The notes: generated by a model not told the origin, from the sequence alone. Counted from the first letter of the stretch, positions 27,401-36,586 are shown. The stretch is DNA of 64,000 nucleotides from Thiotrichaceae bacterium (GCA_028688145.1 JAQTYU010000003.1:248001-312000); one strand, 5' to 3'. Translations and numbers: made by a program.

Positions 27401-29474
27401 ACCAGTAACAGTAATGGCGGCACAAGTTTATTTCACCAGCCTTTCGGGGCTGGTATGGATTGAAACCAGGATATGTACTTAGGTGGGCTACGCTTTCGCA
27501 TTTCACCAGCCTTTCGGGGCTGGTATGGATTGAAACACATCACCCGATGTTGCACCAGTGCCATTAGTACCGATTTCACCAGCCTTTCGGGGCTGGTATG
27601 GATTGAAACCAGAAGTACGAACAGCCAGTAAAGGAAGGTAAATGATTTCACCAGCCTTTCGGGGCTGGTATGGATTGAAACACTTCTTCGTGGTGTTTAG
27701 GACTGATTTTCACCATTTCACCAGCCTTTCGGGGCTGGTATGGATTGAAACTTGGCTCGAAATCCCCTGAATACCACGAAGTGAGAATTTCACCAGCCTT
27801 TCGGGGCTGGTATGGATTGAAACTTGGCTCGAAATCCCCTGAATACCACGAAGTGAGAATTTCACCAGCCTTTCGGGGCTGGTATGGATTGAAACGTATT
27901 TTGATGCCGCATCAGCCCATCAAGCCAACACATTTCACCAGCCTTTCGGGGCTGGTATGGATTGAAACTTCTTTGGTGAAAGTTGAATCACTTGCTGCAA
28001 CATGATTTCACCAGCCTTTCGGGGCTGGTATGGATTGAAACTTAATGTGGCTTATCACAATCGTTGCATCAATTAGATTTCACCAGCCTTTCGGGGCTGG
28101 TATGGATTGAAACACTATAGTGCATACTACGATAACCATAGTACTATGATTTCACCAGCCTTTCGGGGCTGGTATGGATTGAAACAGAATTTAGCGGGGT
28201 TTTAACCACTTTTGCAAATATTTCACCAGCCTTTCGGGGCTGGTATGGATTGAAACTGCTGAATCCCTAAACAACCTTCGCACAGTTGCCGCATTTCACC
28301 AGCCTTTCGGGGCTGGTATGGATTGAAACCTGCGATGCAAATCCTCAAAGACAAACTGCATTTAACATTTCACCAGCCTTTCGGGGCTGGTATGGATTGA
28401 AACGGGAATACAACCGCTAAGGATACGATTAAGTTGCATTTCACCAGCCTTTCGGGGCTGGTATGGATTGAAACCATGTCCACTAAATCAGAGTAATGTT
28501 CTGCAATCGTAATTTCACCAGCCTTTCGGGGCTGGTATGGATTGAAACAAAGCGAATTACCTTTGTAGTCATGCGGACAATTTATTTCACCAGCCTTTCG
28601 GGGCTGGTATGGATTGAAACCATGTCCACTAAATCAGAGTAATGTTCTGCAATCGTAATTTCACCAGCCTTTCGGGGCTGGTATGGATTGAAACAAAGCG
28701 AATTACCTTTGTAGTCATGCGGACAATTTATTTCACCAGCCTTTCGGGGCTGGTATGGATTGAAACTGCCGTGGCGTATGACGATAATAATTCGCAAGTT
28801 ATTTCACCAGCCTTTCGGGGCTGGTATGGATTGAAACTACAGGCTTTGATTACCTTCGGCAAAATTAAGGGGTATTTCACCAGCCTTTCGGGGCTGGTAT
28901 GGATTGAAACCAAGTTTTGTACTAAAATCGCAGTGCGTTTGTACGATTTCACCAGCCTTTCGGGGCTGGTATGGATTGAAACATAATTTCAATTATACGC
29001 TTTTTTATTCTGCTGTATTTCACCAGCCTTTCGGGGCTGGTATGGATTGAAACAGTTACAACCTCCGCAATAACACCACCACCGCAAATTTCACCAGCCT
29101 TTCGGGGCTGGTATGGATTGAAACAGATTTCGCTCAAGACTGTCATAAAATCTTTGGTTTGATTTCACCAGCCTTTCGGGGCTGGTATGGATTGAAACAA
29201 CAAGCCAATGCGCCAGAGCACATTCAGTTGCAATTTCACCAGCCTTTCGGGGCTGGTATGGATTGAAACGAAAGCGTGTTGTACATGCGCCCCGTGCAAT
29301 CACTATTTCACCAGCCTTTCGGGGCTGGTATGGATTGAAACTACGGGTGTTTCACAAGCTCCCGTCCAGTCCGTTGATTTCACCAGCCTTTCGGGGCTGG
29401 TATGGATTGAAACGCCCACCAACTCAGCGGGCGCGTAAGCCGTGTAATTTCACCAGCCTTTCGGGGCTGGTATG
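24401..29474 (+). CRISPR. Large CRISPR array (70 full repeats + 1 truncated, 37-base repeat)
   Basis: The repeat starts ATTTCACCAGCCTTTCGGGG and ends with CTGGTATGGATTGAAAC. It contains the inverted arms ACCAGCC and GGCTGGT and the 8-base handle ATTGAAAC at its 3' end, so transcription is probably rightward. By hand count there are 70 spacers of 32-38 bases. A five-spacer block is duplicated in tandem (24944-25304 and 25305-25665), a two-spacer block is duplicated (28475-28766) and two single spacers occur twice in a row (26314/26387, 27752/27824). Repeats are otherwise almost identical. The last repeat (29447-29474) stops after 28 bases where the prophage begins. Many apparent reading frames here are artefacts of the repeat. 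Confidence 0.97.
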
Positions 29475-29593
29475 TGAGACCTACAGAGATAATTAATAAG
29501 TGAGTAATGGGATAATTGGGGATGTGTCGGGATGAAGCGGGATGAAAAATGTAAAAACATTTCATTTTCGCATCCTGCTCCACCCCGAAAAAA

Positions 29594-29950
29594 TTACATC
29601 TTGGTAATAATGAAGTGCAACATCTTAACAGCCTTGTCAATCGATGCCAGTGTGTCCGTATCTGGTATCTCTTGAGTATCTAACGAATGTTGTAATCGGT
29701 AAATAACCAACTCCAAATTAAGCATCCTAGCAAGATTAGACTCTTGCTTAACCCATGCGTAATCCTGCCTAATCTTGAATTGTACTAAATCAATCTCCTC
29801 TTCGCTGTGACAAGTGACACGATGTTGCTTACCCACGGGAACACTGAACAAGTCATTATCTAGCAGTGTCTCAAGTTCGCCCGCGCTTAAATCGGGTATC
29901 TCATACTCATGAGTTGTGGGAACAGGCTTGAGAGTGTCCCGTAATCGCAA
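29594..29950 (-). CDS. Prophage left-end hypothetical protein (possible frameshifted second half)
   Basis: This frame of up to 118 aa opens with TTG, overlaps the upstream gene by 64 bases and has no clear ribosome site. It reads TLKPVPTTHEYEIPDLSAGE near its start and is helical afterwards (NLARMLNLELVIYRLQ). I do not recognise the family. Since the upstream gene ends abruptly inside this overlap, the two could be one protein split by a frameshift or programmed shift near 29900-29950. Confidence 0.5.
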   Translation of the reverse strand: MRLRDTLKPVPTTHEYEIPDLSAGELETLLDNDLFSVPVGKQHRVTCHSEEEIDLVQFKIRQDYAWVKQESNLARMLNLELVIYRLQHSLDTQEIPDTDTLASIDKAVKMLHFIITKM

Positions 29951-30306
29951 ACCAAAGAGGCTGACTGCTCTTTACTGTCTATCTCTGCCTTATGATTGTA
30001 TTTGCGGCTCGCAACCTCTTTTTTGCGGTTGAATACACCACAAGAAAACATGGTTTGCAGGGTGTTGGGTTGTGCCTTGGAAGGGGGAACGATGACGATT
30101 TGCTGACAGTCTAATAACTGTTTAGCGAGTTCAATGGAAGTTTTAATCCGCGCTTGATGCTTGCCATATTTTTTAAACAAGTACACAAGGCTGGTGTGTA
30201 TGCGTAATTCCTTGTCTTTTTCGCGGGCGGCGGCGAACCATGAGCCATAGCGATACAACCCGAAAAACAGCTCATCTCCTCTGCTTGCCTGAAATAACCT
30301 CTCCAT
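29887..30306 (-). CDS. Prophage left-end hypothetical protein
   Basis: ATG 30306 is chosen because AAAGGACGTGTT lies in front of it; an upstream in-frame start at 30351 lacks one. The product (about 139 aa) starts MERLFQASRGDELFFGLYRY. It has a basic middle (YLFKKYGKHQARIKTSIELA) and no motif I can name. It is leftward, divergent from the gp25-gp31 packaging block, and is one of two genes next to the phage terminus. Confidence 0.55.
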   Translation of the reverse strand: MERLFQASRGDELFFGLYRYGSWFAAAREKDKELRIHTSLVYLFKKYGKHQARIKTSIELAKQLLDCQQIVIVPPSKAQPNTLQTMFSCGVFNRKKEVASRKYNHKAEIDSKEQSASLVCDYGTLSSLFPQLMSMRYPI

Positions 30307-30356
30307 AACACGTCCTTTGTTGAAAAAATCCCCTGTGCAAATCCCGTGCACAGGCT

Positions 30357-30377
30357 ACAGGATAATCTCGTCTTTTT
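30357..30377 (+). promoter_or_regulatory. Shared late-promoter-like motif, copy 1
   Basis: ACAGGATAATCTCGTCTTTT at this position recurs, with one change, at 45818-45838. Both copies lie 30-45 bases upstream of the first gene of a late block. An inverted repeat CTGTGCA/TGCACAG precedes this copy and could bind an activator. Confidence 0.55.
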
Positions 30378-30419
30378 AATTACGCCCGCATTAATTAAAG
30401 ATGCGGGCGTGGAAACTAT

Positions 30420-30797
30420 TTGGAAAAGAACGTGACTGACACGAATTATATGCAGTGGATACAACTCGGTATGACGGCGTTGCTAACGCTGATTATCCCA
30501 TTTGCCAAGTACGCACATGACAATCTCAAAAATATGATTGATGAACGCATGTTGCGGATTGTTGAACGTATAGAACAACAGGAAAAGCGTAACAGCGCAA
30601 CGGAGCAAGGATTGAATGAAATACGCCTATTGCTTGCTAAAGACTATATTGAGCGGCGCGAATTTAACACGATGCGTGACGATATGATGAAAGAGTTCCG
30701 GGCTATTGAACAGCAGCTTAAGACTCTTAACAGTGACCTAACGGCGCAATGGAAAGAGTTTTTCGCAAACAGAGAGAAAGTTAAGGAAATCAAATAA
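30420..30797 (+). CDS. Mu gp25-like protein (DUF2730), small membrane/coiled-coil
   Basis: The 125-aa product has one N-terminal hydrophobic segment (MTALLTLIIPFAKYAHD) and then a long charged helix likely to form a coiled coil (RIVERIEQQEKRNSATEQGL). This matches the Mu gp25/DUF2730 slot in front of gp26-gp28. The start is uncertain: TTG 30420, or ATG 30450. Its role in Mu is not established. Confidence 0.65.
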   Translation: MEKNVTDTNYMQWIQLGMTALLTLIIPFAKYAHDNLKNMIDERMLRIVERIEQQEKRNSATEQGLNEIRLLLAKDYIERREFNTMRDDMMKEFRAIEQQLKTLNSDLTAQWKEFFANREKVKEIK

Positions 30798-31096
30798 TGA
30801 CGACTGAAAATCGTGAAGTGAGCCGTAAGAAATTAAGACGCTTGCGAATTTTGCAGGCGTTACAGCTTAACTATCCGCAGCCGATTACAGAAAAACTGGT
30901 GTCGCAAACCCTGAGTGATGAATCCGATTTGCATTTAACTACGATAGCCATGCGTCAGGAATTGGATTATCTGCACGAGTTGAGTTTAATCCGTCGTGAA
31001 GTTGAAGACGATGTGTGGTGCGCTAAGTTGTTGCCGATGGGTGTGGATTACCTAGATGGGCTGGGTGATGATTTGAACGGCGTTGCGAGACCTTAA
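30797..31096 (+). CDS. Mu gp26-like small winged-helix-type protein
   Basis: The 99-aa product has a basic N-terminus (VSRKKLRRLRILQALQ) and a pattern ILQALQLNY-LVSQTL-LHLTTIAMRQELDYLHEL that suggests a winged helix. Relatives sit between gp25- and gp27-like genes in Mu-like phages. It overlaps its neighbour by one base. The function may be in packaging or regulation and is not known. Confidence 0.6.
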   Translation: MTTENREVSRKKLRRLRILQALQLNYPQPITEKLVSQTLSDESDLHLTTIAMRQELDYLHELSLIRREVEDDVWCAKLLPMGVDYLDGLGDDLNGVARP

Positions 31097-31633
31097 ATGC
31101 CAATCCCGAAAGCAATCGATTCCATACCCAGTGAGGTGCGGGCGAAAATTGACCACTGGTTGCATTCGCATGGCTATGCGGATTATGACGGGCTGGTCGA
31201 AATGCTTGCGTCTCAAGGCTATGAGTTGTCGCGCACGGTGCTGGGGCGGTATGGGAAAGGTTTAAAGGAAAAAACTGAGAAGATACGCCAAGCCACTCAG
31301 ATGACTACGGAATTGTTAGCGGCGTTGGGAGACGATGCGAATAATTTAGGTTTGGCAAGCGTGGCTATGGCGCAACAATCCATTTTTGACGCGCTCGCGA
31401 ATAGCGAACTGAATCTCGAAGGCATGAGTGAACGTGAACGCACAAGCGTATTGCTCAAACTTTATCGGGTATTACCGAGCCTGTCTGCGGGTTTTGCACG
31501 TCAAGATAAACGCCGGGTTGAAGTTGTGCAACTTGAAAGAATGAAAGAAGAAGTGACCAAAGGCGGTAATAAAAACGGTTTGGATTTAAAGACCTTAGAA
31601 GTTATTAGGCGAGAACTGTATGGACTTGATTGA
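31097..31633 (+). CDS. Small terminase-like protein (Mu gp27, DUF3486)
   Basis: The 178-aa product shows the DUF3486 pattern: IDSIPSEVRAKIDHWLHSHG then ASQGYELSRTVLGRYGKGLK. These are two helix-rich DNA-binding-like segments followed by a long helical tail. In Mu-like phages it precedes and overlaps the large terminase gene and is taken as the small terminase subunit. Here the overlap with gp28 is 14 bases. Confidence 0.85.
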   Translation: MPIPKAIDSIPSEVRAKIDHWLHSHGYADYDGLVEMLASQGYELSRTVLGRYGKGLKEKTEKIRQATQMTTELLAALGDDANNLGLASVAMAQQSIFDALANSELNLEGMSERERTSVLLKLYRVLPSLSAGFARQDKRRVEVVQLERMKEEVTKGGNKNGLDLKTLEVIRRELYGLD

Positions 31634-32963
31634 TAGCGGCGGCGGGATTTTATTGCCTTACCAAAAACGCTGGGTGCAAGACAACAGCCGTTACAAGATA
31701 GGCATGTTCGCACGGCAATGTGGCAAGACATTTACCACGGGCTTAGAGGTGGTGCTTGATTGTTACGCGCATAAAACTAAATGGATCATTATGTCACGCG
31801 GTGAAAGACAAGCCCGCGAAATGATGAGCGAAAGCATTAATCTACACGTTAAAGCCATAGGAATTGCGATTAGTGACTTGCTTGAATATGACTACGAAAC
31901 CGAAGGCGGCAAGGTTAAAGTCTTAGAAACTATCTTTGCAAATGGCAGTCGCATCATTGCGATTCCTGCGAATCCCGATACTGCACGGGGGTTCACGGGC
32001 AATTTATTATTAGATGAATTTGCATTTCACCAACAATCCCGAAAAATCTGGGCGGCGGTGTTCCCTGTTGCGTCATCACGGGGCTTTAGGGTGCTGATTG
32101 TCTCGACCGGGAACGGCAAAGACAATAAATTTTATGAGCTAAAGACCGCGAAGGATAGCGTGTGGTCACGGCACAAAGTAGATATTTACGAGGCAGTCGC
32201 ACAAGGTCTACCTAGAAACATTGCAGAATTAAAGTCAGGTTTGAACGACCCCGACATCTGGGCGCAAGAGTACGAATTGCAGTGGATGGACGAGTCCACA
32301 GCATGGCTACCTTATGAATTAATTAATGGTGTTGAAAGCGAAAAAGCAGGTTTGCCAGAAGCCTACACAGGGCAGCCCGTGTTTATTGGAAATGATATTG
32401 GGTTGCGGCGGGATTTGTGGGTGGCGTGGGTGCTCGAACCGATTGGGGACGTGTTGTGGACGCGGGAAATTGTGGTGTTACATCGCGCCCCGTTTGCGGA
32501 ACACGATGCCGTGCTTGATGAATTGATGAATAAATACCGTGTTGCCCGTCTGTGCATTGACCAAACAGGTATGGGCGAAAAGCCTGTTGAGGACGCGAAA
32601 CGCCGTTATGGAAGCAGTCGTGTTGAAGGTGTGTTGTTTACGAGCGCGAGCAAGTTGCACTTAGCCAACGTCGGGAAACAAGCCTTTGAAGACAGAACCA
32701 TTCGCATTCCAATGGGCGATGAAAAATTACGCACCGACTTACATAAACTCAGAAAAACTGTGAGTGCCACAGGGCAACCGCGCTTTGTGGCTGACAATGA
32801 AAACGGACATGCTGACAGGGCATGGGCGTGTTTCTTGGCTCTTTATGCAGCGCAAAATCCTCCCTCATTAATTGAATACACGCCCGCCCCGTCAACTGAT
32901 TGGGACGGGGTACAGAATGACTTTGATGATAATCGTAATAATCCCACGGGGTGCTGGGTATGA
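31620..32963 (+). CDS. Large terminase subunit (Mu gp28)
   Basis: The 447-aa packaging motor has an adenine/Walker A region LLPYQKRWVQDNSRYKIGMF then ARQCGKTF, Walker B LLLDEFAFHQ and coupling motif VSTGNGKDNKFYEL. The C-terminal RNase-H-like nuclease has acidic residues in FIGNDIGLRRDLWVAWV and LCIDQTGMGEK. It cuts and pumps phage DNA into proheads. It is followed by the portal gene with an ATGA overlap. Confidence 0.92.
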   Translation: MDLIDSGGGILLPYQKRWVQDNSRYKIGMFARQCGKTFTTGLEVVLDCYAHKTKWIIMSRGERQAREMMSESINLHVKAIGIAISDLLEYDYETEGGKVKVLETIFANGSRIIAIPANPDTARGFTGNLLLDEFAFHQQSRKIWAAVFPVASSRGFRVLIVSTGNGKDNKFYELKTAKDSVWSRHKVDIYEAVAQGLPRNIAELKSGLNDPDIWAQEYELQWMDESTAWLPYELINGVESEKAGLPEAYTGQPVFIGNDIGLRRDLWVAWVLEPIGDVLWTREIVVLHRAPFAEHDAVLDELMNKYRVARLCIDQTGMGEKPVEDAKRRYGSSRVEGVLFTSASKLHLANVGKQAFEDRTIRIPMGDEKLRTDLHKLRKTVSATGQPRFVADNENGHADRAWACFLALYAAQNPPSLIEYTPAPSTDWDGVQNDFDDNRNNPTGCWV

Positions 32964-34516
32964 TAGTTGATAGATATGGTAATCCTCTCGCTCAAGAAAA
33001 TTTAATTAATAACCCCGCCCAAGTCAGCCGTGTGGGCTGGCTGACTCGTGAGTTTTCTGCACATCCTTCGCGGGGTTTGACCCCCGCCAAACTTGCTCGA
33101 ATTTTGGAAGACGCAGAGCAAGGCAATATGATTGCGCAGTGTCAATTATTTGAAGATATGGAAGAGAAAGACGCGCACCTTGCTGCTGAAATGAGTAAGC
33201 GGAAACGCGCCCCTATGGGGTTGGATTGGTCTGTGGCTGTGCCTGATGATGCCAGTGAAGAGGAACATCGCAATGCTCAAATTATTGAGATGTTTATACG
33301 GCAGATAAAAGACTTTGAAGATATTTTGTTTGATCTGGGCGACGGCATTGGGAAAGGGTACTCAATGCTTGAAATTGCCAATGATAACAATGAAAGCGGC
33401 TGGGTGCATATCGATAATACTTGGTTAATTGATAGCGTACAGCACCGCCCTGCTGAATGGTTTACCACGCCGCCTGACAAGCGTAATCAATTACGCCTGC
33501 GAGACAATACTGCTTATGGGCAAGCTTTGCAGCCGTTTAGTTGGATTAGACATATTCATCGTGCGAAGTCTGGCTATGTGGCGCGGGCGGGTTTGTACCG
33601 TGTTTTGACGTTCCCCTATTTGCTTAAAAATTATGCGTTAGGGGATTTAGCGGAATTTTTAGAAATCTATGGCTTGCCTGTGCGCATGGGAAAATATCCC
33701 AACAATGCCACTGAAAAAGAAAAAAGTACCTTGCTTAATGCGGTTGTGCAAATGGGACATCATGCGGCGGGTATTATCCCGGAAAGCATGAGTATTGAAT
33801 TTTTGGAGGCAGCAAGCGGACAGTCAGACCCCTTTGAAACCATGATACGGTTTGCAGAATTATCGATGTCTAAGGCAGTTTTAGGGGGGACACTGACCAG
33901 TCAGGCAGACGGCAAAACTAGCACTAACGCATTGGGTACAATCCATGCGAATGCGATGTGGGAAATTACGGTATCCGATGTGCGCCAGTACGCCAGCACA
34001 TTGACCAGTGATATTGTCTATCCTTTGGCAATGCTTAACTTGCCAAACATGACCCCCGCAAAAGCCAAACGCTTTAAATTTGAATTTAAAACGGCTGAAG
34101 AAGCTGAGTTACCCTCATTTGCAGATGCTCTGAATCAGTTCGCGTTAGGCTTGCAAAAGATTGTGGAAATGGGTTATCCCGTGCCCATGAGTTACATCAA
34201 TAATATGCTGCATATCCCAATGCCGATTGACAATGAAGCTATCTTAATCCCTAAACAGCCCGCTGTTGGTGCTCCACCCGCCGCCGCCCGTGCTATTTTA
34301 AAAGCACTTCCCAATCCCGCATTAGATGATTGGGAACAGCAAATTGACCCGCTGCTAGACCCCGTGAAACAAGCCATTATGAACGCACAAAATGCAGAAG
34401 AACTGCTAAATATCTTAGGCAGTTTGGCGCGCAAAATGGACGCAACTGAATTACAAGCGGCATTAACCTCAGTAACGTTTAAGACTTATGTAGACGGGCT
34501 GGGTAATGGGCGTTAA
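32960..34516 (+). CDS. Portal protein (Mu gp29, DUF935)
   Basis: The protein of about 518 aa has DUF935 marks: a helical N-terminus (LTPAKLARILEDAEQGNMIA), KRKRAPMGLDWSV, the aromatic IHRAKSGYVARAGLYRVLTF, and a C-terminal region typical of Mu portals. It forms the DNA entry ring at the capsid vertex. I place the start at ATG 32960, overlapping the terminase stop (ATGA), rather than the GTG at 32951. Confidence 0.9.
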   Translation: MIVDRYGNPLAQENLINNPAQVSRVGWLTREFSAHPSRGLTPAKLARILEDAEQGNMIAQCQLFEDMEEKDAHLAAEMSKRKRAPMGLDWSVAVPDDASEEEHRNAQIIEMFIRQIKDFEDILFDLGDGIGKGYSMLEIANDNNESGWVHIDNTWLIDSVQHRPAEWFTTPPDKRNQLRLRDNTAYGQALQPFSWIRHIHRAKSGYVARAGLYRVLTFPYLLKNYALGDLAEFLEIYGLPVRMGKYPNNATEKEKSTLLNAVVQMGHHAAGIIPESMSIEFLEAASGQSDPFETMIRFAELSMSKAVLGGTLTSQADGKTSTNALGTIHANAMWEITVSDVRQYASTLTSDIVYPLAMLNLPNMTPAKAKRFKFEFKTAEEAELPSFADALNQFALGLQKIVEMGYPVPMSYINNMLHIPMPIDNEAILIPKQPAVGAPPAAARAILKALPNPALDDWEQQIDPLLDPVKQAIMNAQNAEELLNILGSLARKMDATELQAALTSVTFKTYVDGLGNGR

Positions 34517-35507
34517 GTTCGCATTTGGCGAACCGCCAGCCGATGCGGTGGATTATTTTGAAGCCAAAAAGCTGGGGGATTTATACGCCTTTGACTATCG
34601 CGACGTTTGGAAGCGTGAACATGTCACCAACTTTGTTGTCGCGAAAGCGACGCAATTAGATGTGCTTACCACTTTGCATGAGGCGGTTCACCAGTCAATC
34701 CAAGACGGCACGACTTTACGGGATTTTAAAAAAAATCTGCAACCGAAACTTGAAGAATTAGGGTGGTGGGGAAAGCAATCAGTTATTGACCCCGTCACGG
34801 GGCAAAGCGTTGAGGCGCAATTAGGCAGCCCGCGCCGTTTAGAAATTATCTACGACACCAATAAGCGACAAGCCCAACATGCGGGTAAATGGCAGCGGAT
34901 TGAAGCGACTAAGCGGGCTTTGCCTTATCTGCTTTATCGACTGGGGTCGTCCAAAGAACACCGCCCCGAACATGCCGCATGGGATGGGATTTGTCTGCCT
35001 GTAGATGATGCGTTTTGGAAAACCCACATGCCTATGGATGGTTACGGCTGCAAGTGTTGGGTTCAACAAATTTCAAAAAAAGAATTTGAAAAAATGCAGA
35101 ATGAAGGCGTGAATGCGTCCATAGGTGAGCAAGAAATCAATCCCGATACAGGCTTGCCCACGGGGCGCATCATCCGCCAAAAAATCCCACTGATTACCGA
35201 ACCCCCAAAGATTGAGTTGATTGATTGGAAAAACAAAAGAACGGGAATTATTGAACGTGTCCCCAAAGGCATAGACCCGGGCTTTGATTTTAATCCGGGT
35301 CAAGCGCGGTTTGAAAGTTTGGCAAAAATGCTTGAACAGAAAGTGCAAGCCGCCCCGCCTGTGATACAGAAACCATTCGCAGAGAATTTTGTGGAGACTT
35401 ATAGCAACTTATATTTAGCGGCGGCTGATGTGGCAATCGCAGAACAAAACGCAACAATGACAGCGATTTTCGCGTATTGGGTTATGGTTTACGGGATTAA
35501 GATATGA
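34506..35507 (+). CDS. Head morphogenesis protein (Mu gp30, F-like)
   Basis: The 333-aa product contains the SPP1-gp7/Mu F minor-head pattern: YAFDYRDVWKREHVTNFVVA, RLEIIYDTNKRQAQHAGKW and the Cys/His-containing HAAWDGICLPVDDAFWKTHM then GYGCKCW. It helps prohead assembly. It overlaps the portal gene by 11 bases and gp31 by four. Confidence 0.88.
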   Translation: MGVKFAFGEPPADAVDYFEAKKLGDLYAFDYRDVWKREHVTNFVVAKATQLDVLTTLHEAVHQSIQDGTTLRDFKKNLQPKLEELGWWGKQSVIDPVTGQSVEAQLGSPRRLEIIYDTNKRQAQHAGKWQRIEATKRALPYLLYRLGSSKEHRPEHAAWDGICLPVDDAFWKTHMPMDGYGCKCWVQQISKKEFEKMQNEGVNASIGEQEINPDTGLPTGRIIRQKIPLITEPPKIELIDWKNKRTGIIERVPKGIDPGFDFNPGQARFESLAKMLEQKVQAAPPVIQKPFAENFVETYSNLYLAAADVAIAEQNATMTAIFAYWVMVYGIKI

Positions 35508-35935
35508 GCGAAATTACCATTAAGGTGAGTATCCCTGAACTTGATGCATGGGTTAATAAGCTGCATGATTTCCCGCGCCGCGAATTAATGCAAACCATTG
35601 CAAGTAAGTCTGAAGAGCAGGTTAAAACGAGAATTAACGAAGAAAAGATGTCGCCTGTGGGTGCGCCGTGGGCGGCATGGTCGGATAATTACGCGAAACG
35701 TAGACCGTCAGGAACAGGTTTGCTGGTGAATACTGGGGATTTGTTGCAGTCAATTACGGGGCAAGTGACAGGTGATAATGAGATTATAGTCAGCACCAGT
35801 GTTCCGTATGCGCCCCGTCAAAACTTTGGGGGCGGGGGAATCCCGGCACGGGAATTTATGGGGTTGTCGCAGGAAAATATTGAAGAAATAAAGGATTTAG
35901 TGTTGGTGTGGTTTGAAAGCTATTTAGGGGAATAG
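35504..35935 (+). CDS. Virion morphogenesis protein (Mu gp31, G-like)
   Basis: The 143-aa protein has the phage virion morphogenesis pattern: LDAWVNKLHDFPRRELMQTI, then PWAAWSDNYAKRRPSGTGLL with VNTGDLLQSI, ending ARQNFGGGG-type and IPAREFMGLS. In Mu, G acts in tail assembly. It is the last gene of the first late block and ends convergently into the Mor-like gene, overlapping it by 12 bases on the other strand. Confidence 0.82.
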   Translation: MSEITIKVSIPELDAWVNKLHDFPRRELMQTIASKSEEQVKTRINEEKMSPVGAPWAAWSDNYAKRRPSGTGLLVNTGDLLQSITGQVTGDNEIIVSTSVPYAPRQNFGGGGIPAREFMGLSQENIEEIKDLVLVWFESYLGE

Positions 35936-36232
35936 CTCATCTTGCTCTTCGGGCGGGGCGTTTTTGCGGGGTCGTCCACGATACAAAGCCTTGGCGTGTT
36001 TGGGGGTAATGCCGTACTGTCTTGCAATCTCTTGCATGGCTCTTGTCATGTCAGTTCGCAGGGCGGCAACGCGGGCATCGGTGCTGGTATGGGAAGTGAT
36101 GTAAACCTCTTCGCCTTGCCAAGTTTTGCGAATATCTGAAATGACATCCTCGATGACGGGCTTAGTTTGCTCGCCCAGCTTGGCAGACAGCGAGTTCGCT
36201 AATTCGCTAAAAAATACATTGGCTTCGCACAT
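35924..36232 (-). CDS. Mor-like transcription activator
   Basis: The 102-aa protein carries a C-terminal DNA-binding segment like Mor/C proteins of Mu: WQGEEVYITSHTSTDARVAA, then RTDMTRAMQEIARQYGITPK with HAKALYRGRPRKN as recognition helix and basic tail. Mor switches on middle/late genes in Mu and is likewise the last gene of the early operon, which is its position here. It probably drives the late promoters marked by the shared motif at 30357 and 45818. Confidence 0.65.
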   Translation of the reverse strand: MCEANVFFSELANSLSAKLGEQTKPVIEDVISDIRKTWQGEEVYITSHTSTDARVAALRTDMTRAMQEIARQYGITPKHAKALYRGRPRKNAPPEEQDELFP

Positions 36233-36268
36233 TATCAGTCCCCAAAAATGCTATGTGCTGATTATAGC

Positions 36269-36305
36269 AAAAACCGCCAGCGGGTGCACAACTGGCGGTT
36301 TTTTT
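36269..36305. terminator. Strong bidirectional terminator in the early operon
   Basis: AAAAACCGCCAG pairs with CTGGCGGTTTTTTT. It lies between the Mor-like gene and the next early gene upstream, so Mor would be expressed by read-through or its own promoter. Confidence 0.8.
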
Positions 36306-36306
36306 G

Positions 36307-36513
36307 TTACTTAACTTGTTTTTTTAGGGCTTCCAGTAGGCTTTCAACTTCTCGGGTTTTTTCTTTTAAATATTCCAGCGGATTATCTACGTCCGCTGGA
36401 ACTAAAGTCAAGAAAAGCTTGATGCTGTCAATGCGAGAGATAGGGACTTTCATACTTTTGGTTTTTTCGCCATAAGCACTTCTGGGTCCAGGCGATTTGC
36501 GGATTTTATCCAT
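36307..36513 (-). CDS. Small phage early protein next to the mini-CRISPR element
   Basis: The 68-aa product has a basic N-terminal half (GPRSAYGEKTKSMKVPISRI) and a helical C-terminal half (PLEYLKEKTREVESLLEALK). This resembles small DNA-binding antitoxin- or Aca-like proteins, but I cannot name it. Its leader RNA would contain the two CRISPR-repeat-like hairpins at 36518-36623, only 5 bases upstream of the ATG. It is therefore a candidate partner or regulator of that element. Confidence 0.6.
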   Translation of the reverse strand: MDKIRKSPGPRSAYGEKTKSMKVPISRIDSIKLFLTLVPADVDNPLEYLKEKTREVESLLEALKKQVK

Positions 36514-36517
36514 ACTT

Positions 36518-36554
36518 TTCTCAATATAAACCCACCCCGAAGGGTGGGTGAACT
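36518..36554 (-). repeat. CRISPR-repeat-like unit 1 in the prophage (degenerate)
   Basis: On the minus strand this reads AGTTCACCCACCCTTCGGGG followed by TGGGTTTATATTGAGAA. About 26 of 37 positions agree with the host repeat. The hairpin stem is CCCACCC/GGGTGGG with a TTCG loop, so changed bases stay paired. It lies exactly 32 bases from unit 2. Confidence 0.7.
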
Positions 36555-36586
36555 AAAGGGAGGTTATTTTAAATAGCTCCCAACTT

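Noticed and set aside
24431..29496. Dozens of open frames on both strands through the array with repeated peptides such as SLSGLVWIET or SIHTSPERLVK
   Set aside because: They are translations of the 37-base repeat, which has few stops in several frames; not genes.
30420..30797. Holin for the protein with one hydrophobic N-terminal segment
   Set aside because: Position before gp26-gp28 and the long coiled coil fit Mu gp25 (DUF2730) better; no lysis genes are adjacent.
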